This document shows positions 21,860 to 33,151 of a stretch of 64,000 nt of DNA, piece after piece. Origin of the DNA: Oikopleura dioica (Eukaryota; Chordata; Appendicularia; Copelata; Oikopleuridae). Below the pieces are notes generated by a model. The model did no database searches. It was not told the DNA's origin and saw nothing but the letters and a program-made list of their open reading frames with translations. A program made the translations under genes and the position numbers. The stretch spans positions 4,032,501 to 4,096,500 of the forward strand of contig OU015566.1 of NCBI GenBank assembly GCA_907165135.1. The letters run 5' to 3'. Positions within the stretch are counted from its first letter, which is position 1; the number at the start of each line of letters is the position of its first letter.

Positions 21860-24384
21860 TTTGAAATCGATGCTAGATTCGCAGGTTGGGCCGGTTTTTA
21901 TGTTCAGAAAATCCGCAAGATGGCTCGTCTCATTTTACGTATTTTCGATTGAGTGATGAGAAGATAGCACAATCAGCATAATGATCGAGACACATAGCGC
22001 CTATCTTGATGGAGGATGGTTACGATTCCATTAAATAACATTTGTCCTCGCCGTGATCTCGAAATATAGATAGGCTCATTCGAAAGCTCTTAAAACGGGC
22101 TTTCTCTTCGGAAGATTTGTCGGAATTTTGCGGTTTTGCTTGCCCAACTCTGATGGGTTTGATTTCCTAGAAAACCTTGACCAACCATAAAAAGCCTCTG
22201 ACAAAAGTAAGATCTAGCTCTACTCCTATAAACGAGCTATTCTAGGCACTTCTAGCATTTGTCATCTCCCAGGAATACCCTCAAAGTCGGCCAACTCGAC
22301 CTTGGTAGCCTTCAGAAAGCCCCTCGTAAGAGCTTTTGAATGAGCCTACTCTCGTCTCCATAAGAGGCTCATTTGAAATGCTGAAATAGTTTTTTTTTGA
22401 TAATCATTCAAATCAGTTAATAAAAAAATATAAAGAGGAGGTTCTTATGTTCACTTTGCAATTGCATTTGGAAAATTTCGTTGATGATTTCCTTGGCGAT
22501 AAGGATGTTGCGATAAGAAATAGATGAGCCCCACTCGAAGTCAAAATTTGGGCTGACAAGTGAAAACTCGAGTGGAGACATTTCAAAATCAGACAGGCCA
22601 TGTCCGACAAGTTCCAGCCGGTAACCGACACTTGACCAGTGTCAGGAGTCAAGATCCGCTTCTTTACCAGTGATTTTTTATCTTCGACTTTTTATTTTCA
22701 GAAAAACGTTCTTTTGAATAAATAAATTTGGACACGAATGAATCATTCGGAATGATATTCAAACTCGGCAACGCCTCTTTTTATACGGCTTTCTTAGGTT
22801 AATCCAATTTATAATTTCGGAGTATAAATCATCCATTACTTCAATATTACTCAAGAACCCGATTACCGTTAAACGAACCGATGTAGCACCCTCAAAAGAA
22901 GCTTCTCGTAGGAACAGAATCTTATCGACAAAGATTCCTTTTGCGGCTCATCTTCGTTGAGCAAAGCTTTTAATTGAGCTAAGCTCTGCAGACAACCTAT
23001 TTAATGAAATAAATTGAGCTGAGCTCCGCCTTCGCCTAACTAGTCTAGACCAGAGTTGCAAATTTGCTGAGCTGGCTCAGCTCAGTGGTTTTTGAATTGA
23101 TCTGATCTGCTCAGCTCAGCCTAGACAACTTTCACTCAGCTCAGCTCAACTCAATTATTTTCGAACATGATCTGTTCTGCTCAGCTCAGCTCAGACAATT
23201 ATCACTGAGCTCAGCTCTGCTCAGCTCAATGATTTTATCAGAATTTAACTACTAAAAACATAGTTAAATCAGCTCATCTCACCTCAAATCAAGCAGCTCA
23301 GCTCAGCTCTTATTAGGTTCTGCTCAGCTCAGCTGAGCTTAACTACCTTGAAAAAATGTCTGTTCAGGTCAGCGAAGCTCAATGATCTCAGAAAAAGGCC
23401 AGCTCAGCTCAGTAACCTCTTTGATAGGCCAGCTCAGCTCAGCTGAGAGAAATTTTTACTCAGGCAAGCTCAGCTCAGCTCAGCAAAAATAAAGCAAAAT
23501 TTGCAACTCTGGTCAAGACTGACCTGAGATTTGCATAACTAAGCTGAGGTGAGCTTTTTTGAGCAGAGCTGCGCTAGGCTCGGCAAACTGTGTAAAAAAC
23601 TGAGTCAGGGTCAGAAAAACCGCTTAAAATTCAAAAAATTAAATGATTTGTAAATTTCCTTGACCTAAGAGAATATTACGGTAAAGCACGATTCCATTTC
23701 TAGCTCAACGTGATAATCTCCCCGCGTTCAATTGAAACGAGGGTTCTTAAATCGGCTCCAAGGGATCAAACTCAAATTTCAGCCGAGTAGTTGGAGGTGT
23801 TTGGAGTACATCCTCTCAAATCCGGCGATTCGTGATTTCTCGGTTTTCGCGCTCTGCCGCCACCGCCGAAATTTTTTTCAAAAGCAGCTGAATATTTTTT
23901 AGGTGCAGTGGCGGAAATATCGAATCAAACTTACCGGATTTTTTTATTTATAAAATTTAAAGGAAGATGAAAAGAAGCGAGGCAAAATTAATTTGGGAGA
24001 AGAAAAAGAAGAGTAAAGAGACTTCATGGGCTTACTTGCTGATTTGTTTTTGGCCATTACAGGAATGTGTTACAGCTGTTTTTCAACAAATGATAAAGGA
24101 GGAATTTACATAATCCTTGATTTCAACTCTAAGGTTTAGGTTTGTCTATATTATTTTTGGTTAAATAAAAACTATCTTTATCGTAAAGATATGATCTTTA
24201 TATAAATATCTTTTTATTGGGCTTTACATAAATTCAACCTTTATCTTTCAATAATCAAAAGATAAAATCAAAAAATAAAAAGTTGATATGAAGCTTTTGA
24301 TTATGAAAAAAGATTAAGGATAAGTTTACGTAAGGCTCGATAAAAAGATGTTTTACGGATGACAAGGAAAAATTTTTCTATTTT
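21860..24384. other. Non-coding stretch before the retroelement
   Basis: A minus-strand open frame around 22413-22640 could be a terminal exon but has no family signature. The region also holds the CTCAG-rich tract (23040-23520), a half copy of the palindromic MITE (about 23578-23615) and AT-rich DNA up to the retroelement end at 24385. Confidence 0.45.
23040..23520. repeat. Degenerate CTCAG tandem repeat
   Basis: About 480 bp dominated by imperfect runs of GCTCA/CTCAG pentamers with interspersed unique bases. A shorter version occurs at 5395-5465. Non-coding; the unit drifts in register, so this is an old or continually re-expanding tract. Confidence 0.8.
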
Positions 24385-24430
24385 CGTATTATAATCACGC
24401 ACAAATAACAATGGTAATGGGAATATTCCC
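24385..24430 (-). repeat. Terminal repeat B2 of YR element
   Basis: This 46-bp sequence is identical to 24821-24866. It contains the 12-bp palindrome GGGAATATTCCC at its inner end. It marks the 3' end of the element on the minus strand. Confidence 0.75.
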
Positions 24431-24555
24431 GAGCACGCGCAATTACAATACTGTGGTAGAGAAAGAGCCTTTCTAAGGTAATGGACTGGGCAGTATGTAG
24501 GGCGTGTGCTCGTTTTACCCTACATGTACTGCTTATTTCAGGGATGGTGGGCGGG
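24431..24555 (-). other. Hairpin-forming spacer between A2 and B2
   Basis: A 125-bp segment with no second copy in the window. It holds two inverted pairs: GAGCACGCGC with GCGTGTGCTC, and CAGTATGTAGGG with CCCTACATGTACTG. It lies between the A2 and B2 repeats, where simpler split-repeat elements have none, and may fold as a terminal RNA or DNA structure. Confidence 0.5.
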
Positions 24556-24821
24556 AGAGTCTTTTTGATTCAGCTAGGAGTCTTATTGGTAATGCTTCTG
24601 CTGAGAAAAAGGCTCGATTTAAAATTCCTCGTTTTAGGTTTTAGCTGTAGGCTAAGAACCTTTCGAATGAACCTGCGTGATTCCGGGGCACCCGCTCGAA
24701 ACCAGGTGCTCTCGGGCGCCTTTGACACCTTCCGCCGCCTCCTGGGAATCCCTGCCTCTGGTTACTAGGCTTCCTGCCGCGTTCTATTTCTAGCGGGCTG
24801 CTAATCCCTTGTCCTAGATTC
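24556..24821 (-). repeat. Internal repeat A2 of YR element
   Basis: This 266-bp segment matches 38843-39108 with only two base differences. The two copies differ at an A/T and a G/T near 24607-24616. High identity implies a recent insertion or recent homogenisation. The segment is GC-rich in its centre and unlike host DNA around it. Confidence 0.9.
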
Positions 24822-24866
24822 GTATTATAATCACGCACAAATAACAATGGTAATGGGAATATTCCC
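24821..24866 (-). repeat. Internal repeat B1 of YR element
   Basis: Second copy of the 46-bp B repeat, directly abutting A2. The B1-A2 junction should equal the junction of a circular intermediate in the split-repeat replication model. Confidence 0.75.
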
Positions 24867-24972
24867 TCCCTACCATTCTCGTTATTCTCGTCAATCGATG
24901 TCTAAGGATTCTAATTTGGCAGGAAAAAAGGATGGAAAGACTCTTTTTCATGTTGACAGCGTCATCTGTGGA

Positions 24973-26149
24973 CTAGGCTTCAGTTGTTTTCTGTTTCTTT
25001 TGCTCTTGATTGGCTTCTTGTGGTTCTTGGGGTATCTGAAACCTTTTTAAATGAAGGAGTCTCCCTTGTCATGCAGGTTTTTACCTGAAGAGAGTTGTCT
25101 TCGTTGTCGCTTCCGTTTCGCTTTCTGGCTCTTGATTTTGCGACGCTGACTGGCGCTCCCAAATTGCTGCACTCAAGCCAGCATCTTTCGTAGTAGTCCG
25201 GCATCGAGCTTCCTGGCGCCCAGCGGAGCGTGTGCGCGAGCGTTTGTTGAGAGAGGCCAGAGCGTCGTCCTTCGATGTAGAAACTGACTCTGCCTGAATG
25301 TGCGGAAACCTGAATTGGATTCTTACGGTACGTGAGGATTTTTCGTTATAAACCTTCTTAGAGAGTCCTGCTTTGGCTCCATAGCGGGCTAAGTAGTCCG
25401 AGGCGATTCTGGTGTGACCTTCGAGAGTCTTGAGGACGAGTCCTGTCGAAAAAATTTAGCTTAGGGTAAGTCGGATTCGAATTTTACCTGATTCTCGGTC
25501 TCTCACTTGTGCTCGGAGCTCGAGAGCTAGCGGGACGCCGTGCTTCATTTCCATTGGAATGGTGAGAGTCTCCATGCGTTTGCAGAATGGGTCCGTTTTG
25601 CTGGTTCGGATGTGGAATCGCCAGAATTCTTTTCCGTCTTCTTTGACGCTTTCGCGATCTTCGATTCTGAGGTTGAGGGCCTCCTTCATTCTGGAACCCG
25701 TGGTGAAGCAAATGAAGAAGGCGATAGCTGCTTCTCTTGGCTTTGGCTTGTTTGTTTTCATAAGCTCTTCCCACAACTGAATCGCTTCGGGCTCGTCGAC
25801 GACTTCCGCTTGCTTAAGGAAAGGGTTATCGCCTAGGGGAGCGGAATTGATTTACCTTGGGGTATTGGAGTGTCTCGGCTGCTGATTCTCGAGCTCTGTG
25901 CTCGCACCAGGTCTTGATCTTCCTTTTCTGTTTGGCCGTGAGAGTCTTCTTCGTTTGAGACGCGATTACGTCTTGAATCGTTGTGATTCCTTTTTCGTAA
26001 GCGTAGGCCTTGAGTATTGGTCTGGTGAGGAGCCTGTCGAGAAAATGCTGAATCACGTCGTCGGTCTCGGCTTCGTCGTAGCTGAAGGTAGACATTGCTT
26101 CCGCCACTTCCCAGTGCTCCAGAAGATTCTTGTAGTCGAGCCAAGTCAT
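24973..26149 (-). CDS. Tyrosine recombinase of the retroelement
   Basis: Five exons (26149-25856, 25812-25488, 25442-25354, 25309-25085, 25035-24973) join in frame across introns of 43, 45, 44 and 49 bp, giving 331 residues. The N-terminal core-binding-like part is helical. The catalytic part has Arg in TGSRMKEAL (residue 139), Lys in RTSKTD (170), HxxR as AHTLRW (262-266, with Trp in the next position) and Tyr in PDYYERCW (275/276), the full YR set. The enzyme would integrate a circular DNA intermediate without target duplication. The C-terminal 40 residues are basic and Gln/Glu-rich. The start is the first ATG after the preceding gene's stop; an upstream non-ATG extension is open but unsupported. 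Confidence 0.85.
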
Positions 26150-26330
26150 GAATCTGAATTGAGTCTTTTCGGGCTCGAGCTTTTTAGAGGGCCTGAATGT
26201 TTTTAAGTGTGAAAAGCTTTTAAAGATTGGCAGTGGTTTTGAAAGAGAGAAACTAGGCGAAAAACTGCGCACTGCCAGGGGCTATTCTTCGCTTAAGAAG
26301 TGGATTGATTCTTAAAGAGAGTCTTTGGGA

Positions 26331-27639
26331 TTATTCGACTCCGCCTTGGTCTTGGAACTTCTTAGTGTCTCCTCCTTGATTGCTTCCACCGCCGCGGCCT
26401 CGCCCGCGGCCTCGTCGGCCTCGCCCGCGGCCTCGGCCTCGGCCTCCCGAATGTCCGCTTCCTTCGGGGTTGAATTTGGGGCTCGCATTTTCCCCTTGAT
26501 GGTCCGTTTTCTGCTTCTTGCTTTGGCCGCCATTCGAGTGTCCTCCTCGACGCCCACGGCCTGGTTTAGAGTCTTTTTCGGTGCGCCAGTCCTCTGAACC
26601 ATCGCAGGGGTTAATGATCATCTTCTTGAAGGTCGGATGAGTCGTGTTCATTGTCATGGCTCTGTCGAATTGGTGGCGCACGTTTGGGCGCATAAGCGGC
26701 TAAAGTGGATTATGAGTCGTGTGTGTTTTTTTTTTGAATTGTAGGTTTACCGTGAGGGATAGAAGCGCGTCTTTGCGGGTCATGTCCGGCATTCGAATCA
26801 GTTCGTCGACGACGCTTTCGATGATCGCCCGCTCGGTGTATTCGGGAGTCATGGCTCTCTTGTAGTTTCCGAGCAACTTCAGGAGCTTTTCTCGTCTGAA
26901 GGTCCGTTGAGTCTTGGCATCCGTGACGAACGCTCGGAATTCCTTGCCCATGTCTCGGAGGGAGTCTCCTTCATCTTGTGGAAGGCTCGTTGAGCCGACT
27001 TGAGTCTGAAAATTAGGATGTTAGATTTTTTTTTCTTTTTCTTTTTACTATTTATTCTTACCATGAAATAGGATTCTACACCCGTGAGCGGGTCCTTTTC
27101 CTTGAAGACCGCTGCTGACTCGGTCGTGTTTTGGGAGAGCTCGGTGATTTTCGTTTCTCGAGCTTTGATTTGGGCGAACATGGACCCCTTGAGGCTGTAG
27201 CGCTCCATCTTGTCGGCAATCAGGCGGCGGAGTTTAGATTCTATTTCCGATGGATTCCAACGGTCATAAAATTTGTTTTCCTCCTCCGATCGCTTTTTGG
27301 CGTTGGGCTCTCGTTTTTTGATCTCGAGACTCTTGTCGCGGTTGGCTTCGAGTTCCGCGATCTCTTTCTGTAATTAAGAGGGAGTTCTTTCTGCGTTTGG
27401 TGGAGATTACTTACAATGAGGGAGTCGGTGAGCTTATCGTGAGTCGCCATGTCTTTTCTGATGTCCTCAATTTCCACGATGAGTCGATCAGCCTCTTCCG
27501 TTTGAGCTTGAGTCTTTGAATGCTCGTAGAATGCTGCCTTGGTGATCTGGACTCTGACCGCCCGCGTCTTCGCTTCCTGCTCCGTGAGCTTCGTGTGGTC
27601 AGAAAGAAGCTTGGAGAGGGTTTTGGTCTGTTCCGCCAT
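26331..27639 (-). CDS. Coiled-coil RGG protein, Gag-like candidate
   Basis: Four exons (27639-27415, 27367-27062, 27005-26751, 26699-26331) join exactly in frame across introns of 47, 56 and 51 bp, giving 384 residues. Residues 1-130 are heptad-rich coiled coil. The middle 170 residues are helical and hydrophobic-patterned (RREKLLKLLGNYKRAM). The C-terminal 60 contain repeated GRGRGRGRRGRG, a typical RNA-binding RGG tail. Multimerising N-terminus, helical middle and RNA-binding tail match a retroelement Gag in outline, though no CCHC knuckle is present. It lies between RNase H and YR, an unusual place for Gag, which normally comes first. Confidence 0.65.
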
Positions 27640-27742
27640 TTTTTCAATTGATTCCGAGTCTAAAAACAGAGGGTTTGAGAGTCAGATTTGTGTTTTCCGT
27701 GAATTGGATGAATGGTGAATCTAAGAGAGAGGCTGCAGAGCT

Positions 27743-30700
27743 TCAGAGTCTATTAGCAATAATTTTTATGGTTGAGATGTTTGTCGCGACTTTCCAGTAG
27801 CCTTCAGCAGTTTTTATTTTTGAGGGCGTGAGGATGGAATCCGCCGGTATGTCAAAGATTCTGTAGCCTTTGAGTCTTGCCTGTGTTACCACTACAGGTT
27901 CGGCTTCAAGCATGGCACCACCAGAGCCCAGGGCGTTGCTATTTCGGTGAGTCTGTTGTAGTATTTGTGAGAAATCTTCGGAGGCGGGAACGCATACAAT
28001 TTTCTTCCGATAAGTGCGTGGATTGGGAAGCTTAGGAAGTCTTTTCCAAAGGCTCCTTTCGTCTCTCGGCGTGCGATGAAGTCTCTGCATTTATTGTTGA
28101 GTGGCTGAACGGAATGGAAGTTTATTTGCGAGTCCGCTTCGCTGTTTGAGTCTTACCGTTGCTGCCACGTCGATGTCGAGCGGATCCCGGAGGTGAGATT
28201 GGAGATAAGCGAATCCATTTGCCGTTAGTTTTTGCTCCCTCGAGTCCAAATCCCTGGAAGGAGCGTCAGCCAGCTGCTTCTTTGTGCTGACCCAATCGAC
28301 CTTCATGTCTATGTTGAAGCGATGCGCCAGAGTCCAGATTCTCACTAGAATCCGATTCATTTCCGGGTCTTTGCTACCCGCTATCGCTCCTTGAACCACA
28401 CTGTCGTTGTCGCAGAGGAACAGCGCTCTCTTGTTCTGAAGCTTCTGACCGTACCACTCGAGTGTGTATTGGATCGCGAGGGCTTCTTTGATACCGATGT
28501 GTTTGTCTGCTACGTCCGGCTCCCACGCGAATCTTTCTTCTAGCTTCCAGTGCTCGATGACGATGGCTCCTGCGTGCGAAGAAGCGTCTGTGTATATTAT
28601 GAGACCGGTTTCTTGTCGATTTAATTTGGTCCAATGCCTCTTGAGTCCTTTTTCTTCCAGAAGATTCCAAAGTCTCCATTCCTCTCGGACTTCTTGAGTC
28701 AGAATACAGGATTCTTTTTCATTCCTGATGGCTTCACTGATGAGGATTGTTGTTTGACGGATGAGCATTCTCATGTTCGGGAGGACTTCCGCCATGCTTG
28801 CCATTGTGCCTCTGATTCTTTCCAGTGTCCGCGTCGGAATTTCTGCCTCTGCCTCGGCATCTCTCATGAGATTCTTTAGGGCTGACCATCTTTGAATTGG
28901 TATCTCTACCGTCTCGTTTTCCGTGTCTAGAATGAAACCCAGGAATTCTATTCTCTGGGTAGGCTCGAAGGTGCTTTTCGCGATGTTAACATAGCCACCT
29001 AGAGCTACTAGCGTCGCTACCGTTGCCCAGACTTCCTTGCTGGTTTTTTCTCCCGACAGCAGCTGGCGGCGTTCTTCCTCAGATTCCGGAGTAACAGCCA
29101 AGAGTCTGTCGTCCAAATAGAGCGTGATTTTGATTCCGTTTTTCCTCAGGAAATTGACTCCACACAGATTCATGAGTTGGTAGATTCCGGGCGCGGCTGG
29201 GATTCCGAATGCTAGAATATTGTTTCTGAAATATTGGCCTCCCCATTCGAAGCAGGCGAGTTTCTTGCTCTCTTCGCTTAGCGGGAGCTGGTGGAATCCT
29301 AGATTTGAGTTTTTGGTTCTGAAGTTTTGCTGCTGTTTTACCTTTTTTATCGTCGAATTTGTACAGTAGATCCCCTCTTTTGAGCATCTGAATCGCTGTT
29401 CCAATGCCTTCCAATTTACACGGGAACGTGTATAGTTGAAGCGGTTTGAGAACTCCACCGTTCCAGCAGACTCTTGTCTCTCTGCCTGGCTTGTCAACCA
29501 GAACGAATCCCGCGCGGATCCAGCATCCTTTGGCTTCTGTGACTCTTGTTACTGAGCCCATTTCGCACCAGTCGGTAATTTGTTGGGCAATCTCGTCGCT
29601 TCTTTCTCTTACAGCTTCCTGACTCGGGATTGTGAGAGTCTTGAATCGCTTGCCGATTTTTTCGTATGGCCGAGGCACAAATTTTGAGAGTCTAAGTCTG
29701 TGGTTGTACCATGTTTTGAAATTTCCGTCCATCTTCCTAAGGGTGTCCGCGTTGGCTGAGTTTCTTTTCCAAATAGTTACCAGTTCCTTTCGCTTGAATT
29801 TGACTGGCTTCTTCGGCGGTATTCTTTTGAGATTCAAAAATAGGTCTGCTCCGGCGTGGACAAAGTGGTAGATGAGAGGCTTTACTTTCTCGGGCATCTG
29901 ATGGATTAAGGCTCTCCAGTTGTCTTTGTTGTGGGTCCATTGGCCGGCGATGAAATCGGATTCTTTTTGAGCGTCAGTTCTCTCCAGTCGGGCTTGATCT
30001 CGTTATTTAGGACTTTTATGACTCTGTGAAGCAGATCTGTCTCGTAGACTCTCCATTCAGGTAAGGATTTTGGGCCGGTGATTGAATCATTGTGAATGTT
30101 TACTGGGTTTATGATTGGGAATCTGAGTTTATTGAAGATCCCTTTGCTCGCCATGGCCTGCATCTCTGATTCGATTGTTTTCCAGCTCTTCGTCTTCTTC
30201 GTTTGCTCTCTTTCGTTTGAATCCCGCGGTTGTGCGGGCGGACTCATAGCTTCTCGGAATCGGGATTTTCCAGAAGAGTTTCTCGTATGTGGTGCCGTAA
30301 AGTGAGGATGGATCTTCGAGTCCTCTTTCGAGGCGGTTGTCGATGTCGTTGAGATTGAGGGCTCTATATTCAGCATCAGCGATGCAATCTCTCGGTGGCC
30401 AGATTCTGCGCAGCGTACGGATTGCGTCCCAGGCCGTGTAATCTTGATTCGAGTCAATGTTCGTTAAGAACTCTTTGAGCGTCAGACTGATGGGATTCGA
30501 TGCTCCGCAAAGCGTGTTAAGGTGGGTCCATGCTGATCTTGCTGCACTTGATAGGAGTCTTGGAAAGATGCATCGCGTGTTCGTTATCTGGAAAAGGATT
30601 TCTCCAAATATTGAGTTGGCGATGGAGATGCTGAGTTGTCTTTCGTTCGCGAAGGAAGCGTGTCTTTTGTCCGGGCTCAACTCTAGAATCTTTTTGAATC

Positions 30701-31560
30701 TGATGTTCCAAATGTGAGCTATGAGCGTCATTCTTGGTGATGCTCGAGAGTTGAGGTTTTCTGGTGGCTTGCATCTCGCTAAGATCATTCTGAAGATGGC
30801 TTCTGCAGATTCATTCCAGAGCCTTCCCAAGATCCAAGCCGCGGCCTCTTCTAGCTTCCGAAGATCATCTTTTGAAACTGAGTCTCTTTCCAGTGGCTCC
30901 ATCATTTTGGCCCAGAAGGTTATTTCCGCCGAATTGTAGACGCTAGAAGCGTGGACTTGCTTCATAAGCTTCTCCACTACAGGTCTGACTGTCAGTTCCA
31001 GCGTGTCTTGAATCGTCTCTAGCTCCACCTTGTTTGTGGACGCTAGTCTTCGGTTGATTCCTATGGATGGGCTGTGCGCGATTATGGCAATGGTTTGGAA
31101 GGCGTCTAGCAGTTGGATTCCCTGGAGACCCTCATGCTCGGCTTCTTGGAGGATCGTTTTCATAATTTTTGAGGCCTCTTGGGACTCAGAGATGATTTTG
31201 GCAGCTTCTGTTGCTAGATTATTGATCTTGTCATCCAGCGTCTCGCCGTAGCATAAGATTCTTTTTGGTGGGATGGAAGCGTTTGTGTTGAGGCTGTTTT
31301 GGATGTCCCAAACGAGCCCTTTGAGTCTCTCCAGGTTCACGCTAGTGCCTTGCCCTTGCTGAGGATTCTTCGAGTCAATTTGGCTCTCGTTTGGCGGGCT
31401 TTCCGGTTGGTCCGAAGGTGGAGCTTCGTCGTTCGAGTCTTCTTTTTAGGGGCTCTTTTTTTTTTAAAGTCATTGGTTTAGGGGATTCTGGCGTTTTGTG
31501 ACTCTTTGTTGCCCTGGCCTGACTCTGAAGGTAATTTATATTCCTCTGGCGGCTCTGCAT
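27743..31560 (-). CDS. Reverse transcriptase-RNase H polyprotein of the retroelement
   Basis: Exons 31560-31503, 31441-29342, 29298-28157 and 28084-27743 give about 1213 residues. The first 500 residues are helical and unassigned. RT follows: motif A YKFDDKKGFHQLPL (split by a 43-bp intron), AFGIPAAPGIYQLMN, and motif C TLYLDDRLLAV, then LGFILDTENETVEIP, typical of DIRS/Ngaro RTs. RNase H has YTDASSHAG, GIKEALAIQ, LCDNDSVVQ and QLADAPSR, all four acidic residues present. Two compensating single-base frame changes occur, near 30190 (one extra A) and 29967 (one missing A), leaving the frame intact overall. The last intron is 72 bp. Confidence 0.85.
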
Positions 31561-31842
31561 TTTGACTCTTCATTCTGAATTTTTGGCTCTTTTAATTTGG
31601 CGAATTTTCATGTATTTTAATTACAAGATTTTTTATCTTGTAGCTTGAGGATTTACGGTTTAGATTCCTATTTTATGATGCTTCGAAGTAAAGAGGCGAG
31701 GATCTTCTGATGAGATCGAATTATTTATTATGTACAGCTTTTGGAATTTGGAGAATGGAAAGAGGTAAGTTCTGTTTCAATGTTTTGAGGAAAAAGGCAG
31801 TATGAGTCTAAGAGTCTTGTAAGAGTTTCTTCTCTTCTTTTT

Positions 31843-32341
31843 CTAGTAGTGGCGTGGAGGTTTTGGGGCGGCGTCTGAGTGCACTGGGGGAATCGGGATG
31901 TCGTGGAGTCTGAAGAGTCGGACGAACACGAATCGGACGTAGTGGACCAGGTTTCCGCCGCAGATCTTGTAGGCAAAGACGAGGATCGCGTCCATCTTGG
32001 CCGGGTTGAGGAGTCCAGTGTCTAGAAATGAATTAGATTCTGTATTTTCGATGTTTAGAGATGCTCTTACCTAGTGCCTCCTTGAATCTTCGTTTGATTC
32101 CTTGGTAGTTGAGGGATTCCACCAAGTAATGGACCACTCGTCGTTCCTCTGCGCTGAGTCTGGCGACTGGATCCAGCTTCCAGTTTTCGGTGCCTTCTTT
32201 GATGGTCCAGCCGGATCGGAGGGTGTACTTGTAGTGGCGGTGGCCCGGGTTTTTGGAGTCTTTGAATTTGAGGAGTCCTTCGCTGTTGAACCAAGCTTGC
32301 CTGATTTCTTCGAAGTTCTGGATTTGGCGATTATCGAGCAT
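31843..32341 (-). CDS. Retroelement ORF of 149 residues, unknown
   Basis: Exons 32341-32071 and 32021-31843 join in frame across a 49-bp GT-AG intron, from ATG to stop. The protein is basic and well structured in composition (FNSEGLLKFKDSKNPGH, SAEERRVVHYLVESLNYQGI, then KICGGNLVHYVRFVFVRLF). No family was recognised. It lies between the coiled-coil ORF and the RT gene. A small structural or nucleic-acid-binding accessory protein is possible. Confidence 0.55.
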
Positions 32342-32373
32342 GGCTCGGACTTATTTTGGTTAGCCCAGTTCTT

Positions 32374-33105
32374 TTAGACTCTTTTTTGTTTGAAGAAGTT
32401 TTTAGCTAGTTTTGCTGTGCTAACCGATCCTGAGATTCTGCTCATAAGCTTCGCTTCCTTCTTCGACAGGTGGTAGTGATTCCCTCTTCTGCCGGTTTCT
32501 GCGACGAGCCTGATTCCAACTTCTGGTTTGGTGAGGACTTTCTCTTCGTCTGCCTTGATGGCTGCTCGGCGTCTTTCTTCTGCTTCTTTGTCTTGGGCGA
32601 GGCGTCTTTTCTGAGCTTCTTCTTCCTCCTTCTTCCGCTGAATTTCCTCGTGGTATTCGCGTCGGATTCTGGTGTTTTCATCCACTTGTCGCTGCATTCG
32701 GAGTCTGATGGCTTCTCTGGCTCTCGCTTTGTCCTCCTGTTCTTGCTTCAGCTTCTGAATCTTCTCGAACTCTTCTTTCTGGAGTCGTCTTTCAGCTTCC
32801 GCTTTTTCCTTCTGCTCCATTCTGACTGATGCGTTGCTTTCGGATTCTTCCTTGATGTCTTTGAGCGGCTCGTTCCATTGGGCAGCGATTCTGACTCGTC
32901 TTTCTTCTGCTTCTTTCTGCTCCGCCGCTGACTCGAAGAGTGTGTCTGTGCGTCTGCTCCAGTCCTGTTGTTCTTTCTGGGCTTGAGTCTCTGGGAATCC
33001 GACTGTAGCTTCATCTTCTTCTCCGCCGGATTCTTCCATGATTTCTTCGTCTGAAGAAAAGCCATCTTCGGAGTCTACTGGAGCATTTTGGCTGGCCGGA
33101 GGCAT
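32374..33105 (-). CDS. Retroelement coiled-coil protein, 243 residues
   Basis: Single exon from ATG to stop. An acidic N-terminus (EDGFSSDEEIMEESGGEEDE) is followed by about 130 residues of highly charged continuous coiled coil rich in Glu, Lys, Arg and Gln, then a basic C-terminus (KKEAKLMSRISGSVS) ending in KQKRV. The composition is strand-consistent over the whole length, so it is a real ORF. It could be a scaffold or Gag-like multimerising subunit. No homologue recognised. Confidence 0.6.
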   Translation of the reverse strand: MPPASQNAPVDSEDGFSSDEEIMEESGGEEDEATVGFPETQAQKEQQDWSRRTDTLFESAAEQKEAEERRVRIAAQWNEPLKDIKEESESNASVRMEQKEKAEAERRLQKEEFEKIQKLKQEQEDKARAREAIRLRMQRQVDENTRIRREYHEEIQRKKEEEEAQKRRLAQDKEAEERRRAAIKADEEKVLTKPEVGIRLVAETGRRGNHYHLSKKEAKLMSRISGSVSTAKLAKNFFKQKRV

Positions 33106-33151
33106 GAGTTGAGTCGGGTCTTTTGGGTGGAGTCTTTTGATTGTTACAATT

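Noticed and set aside
22413-22652. Minus-strand ORFs in two frames downstream of the cystine-knot gene
   Set aside because: Both frames are similarly open and neither shows homology. A terminal exon is possible but unsupported.
26325-26597. Plus-strand Ala/Ser-rich ORF
   Set aside because: Antisense of the RGG tail. Its composition is explained by the GC-rich GRGRG codons.
25484-27647. Arg-rich ORFs overlapping the recombinase and Gag-like genes
   Set aside because: These are frame shadows of the spliced genes and break at the exon limits.
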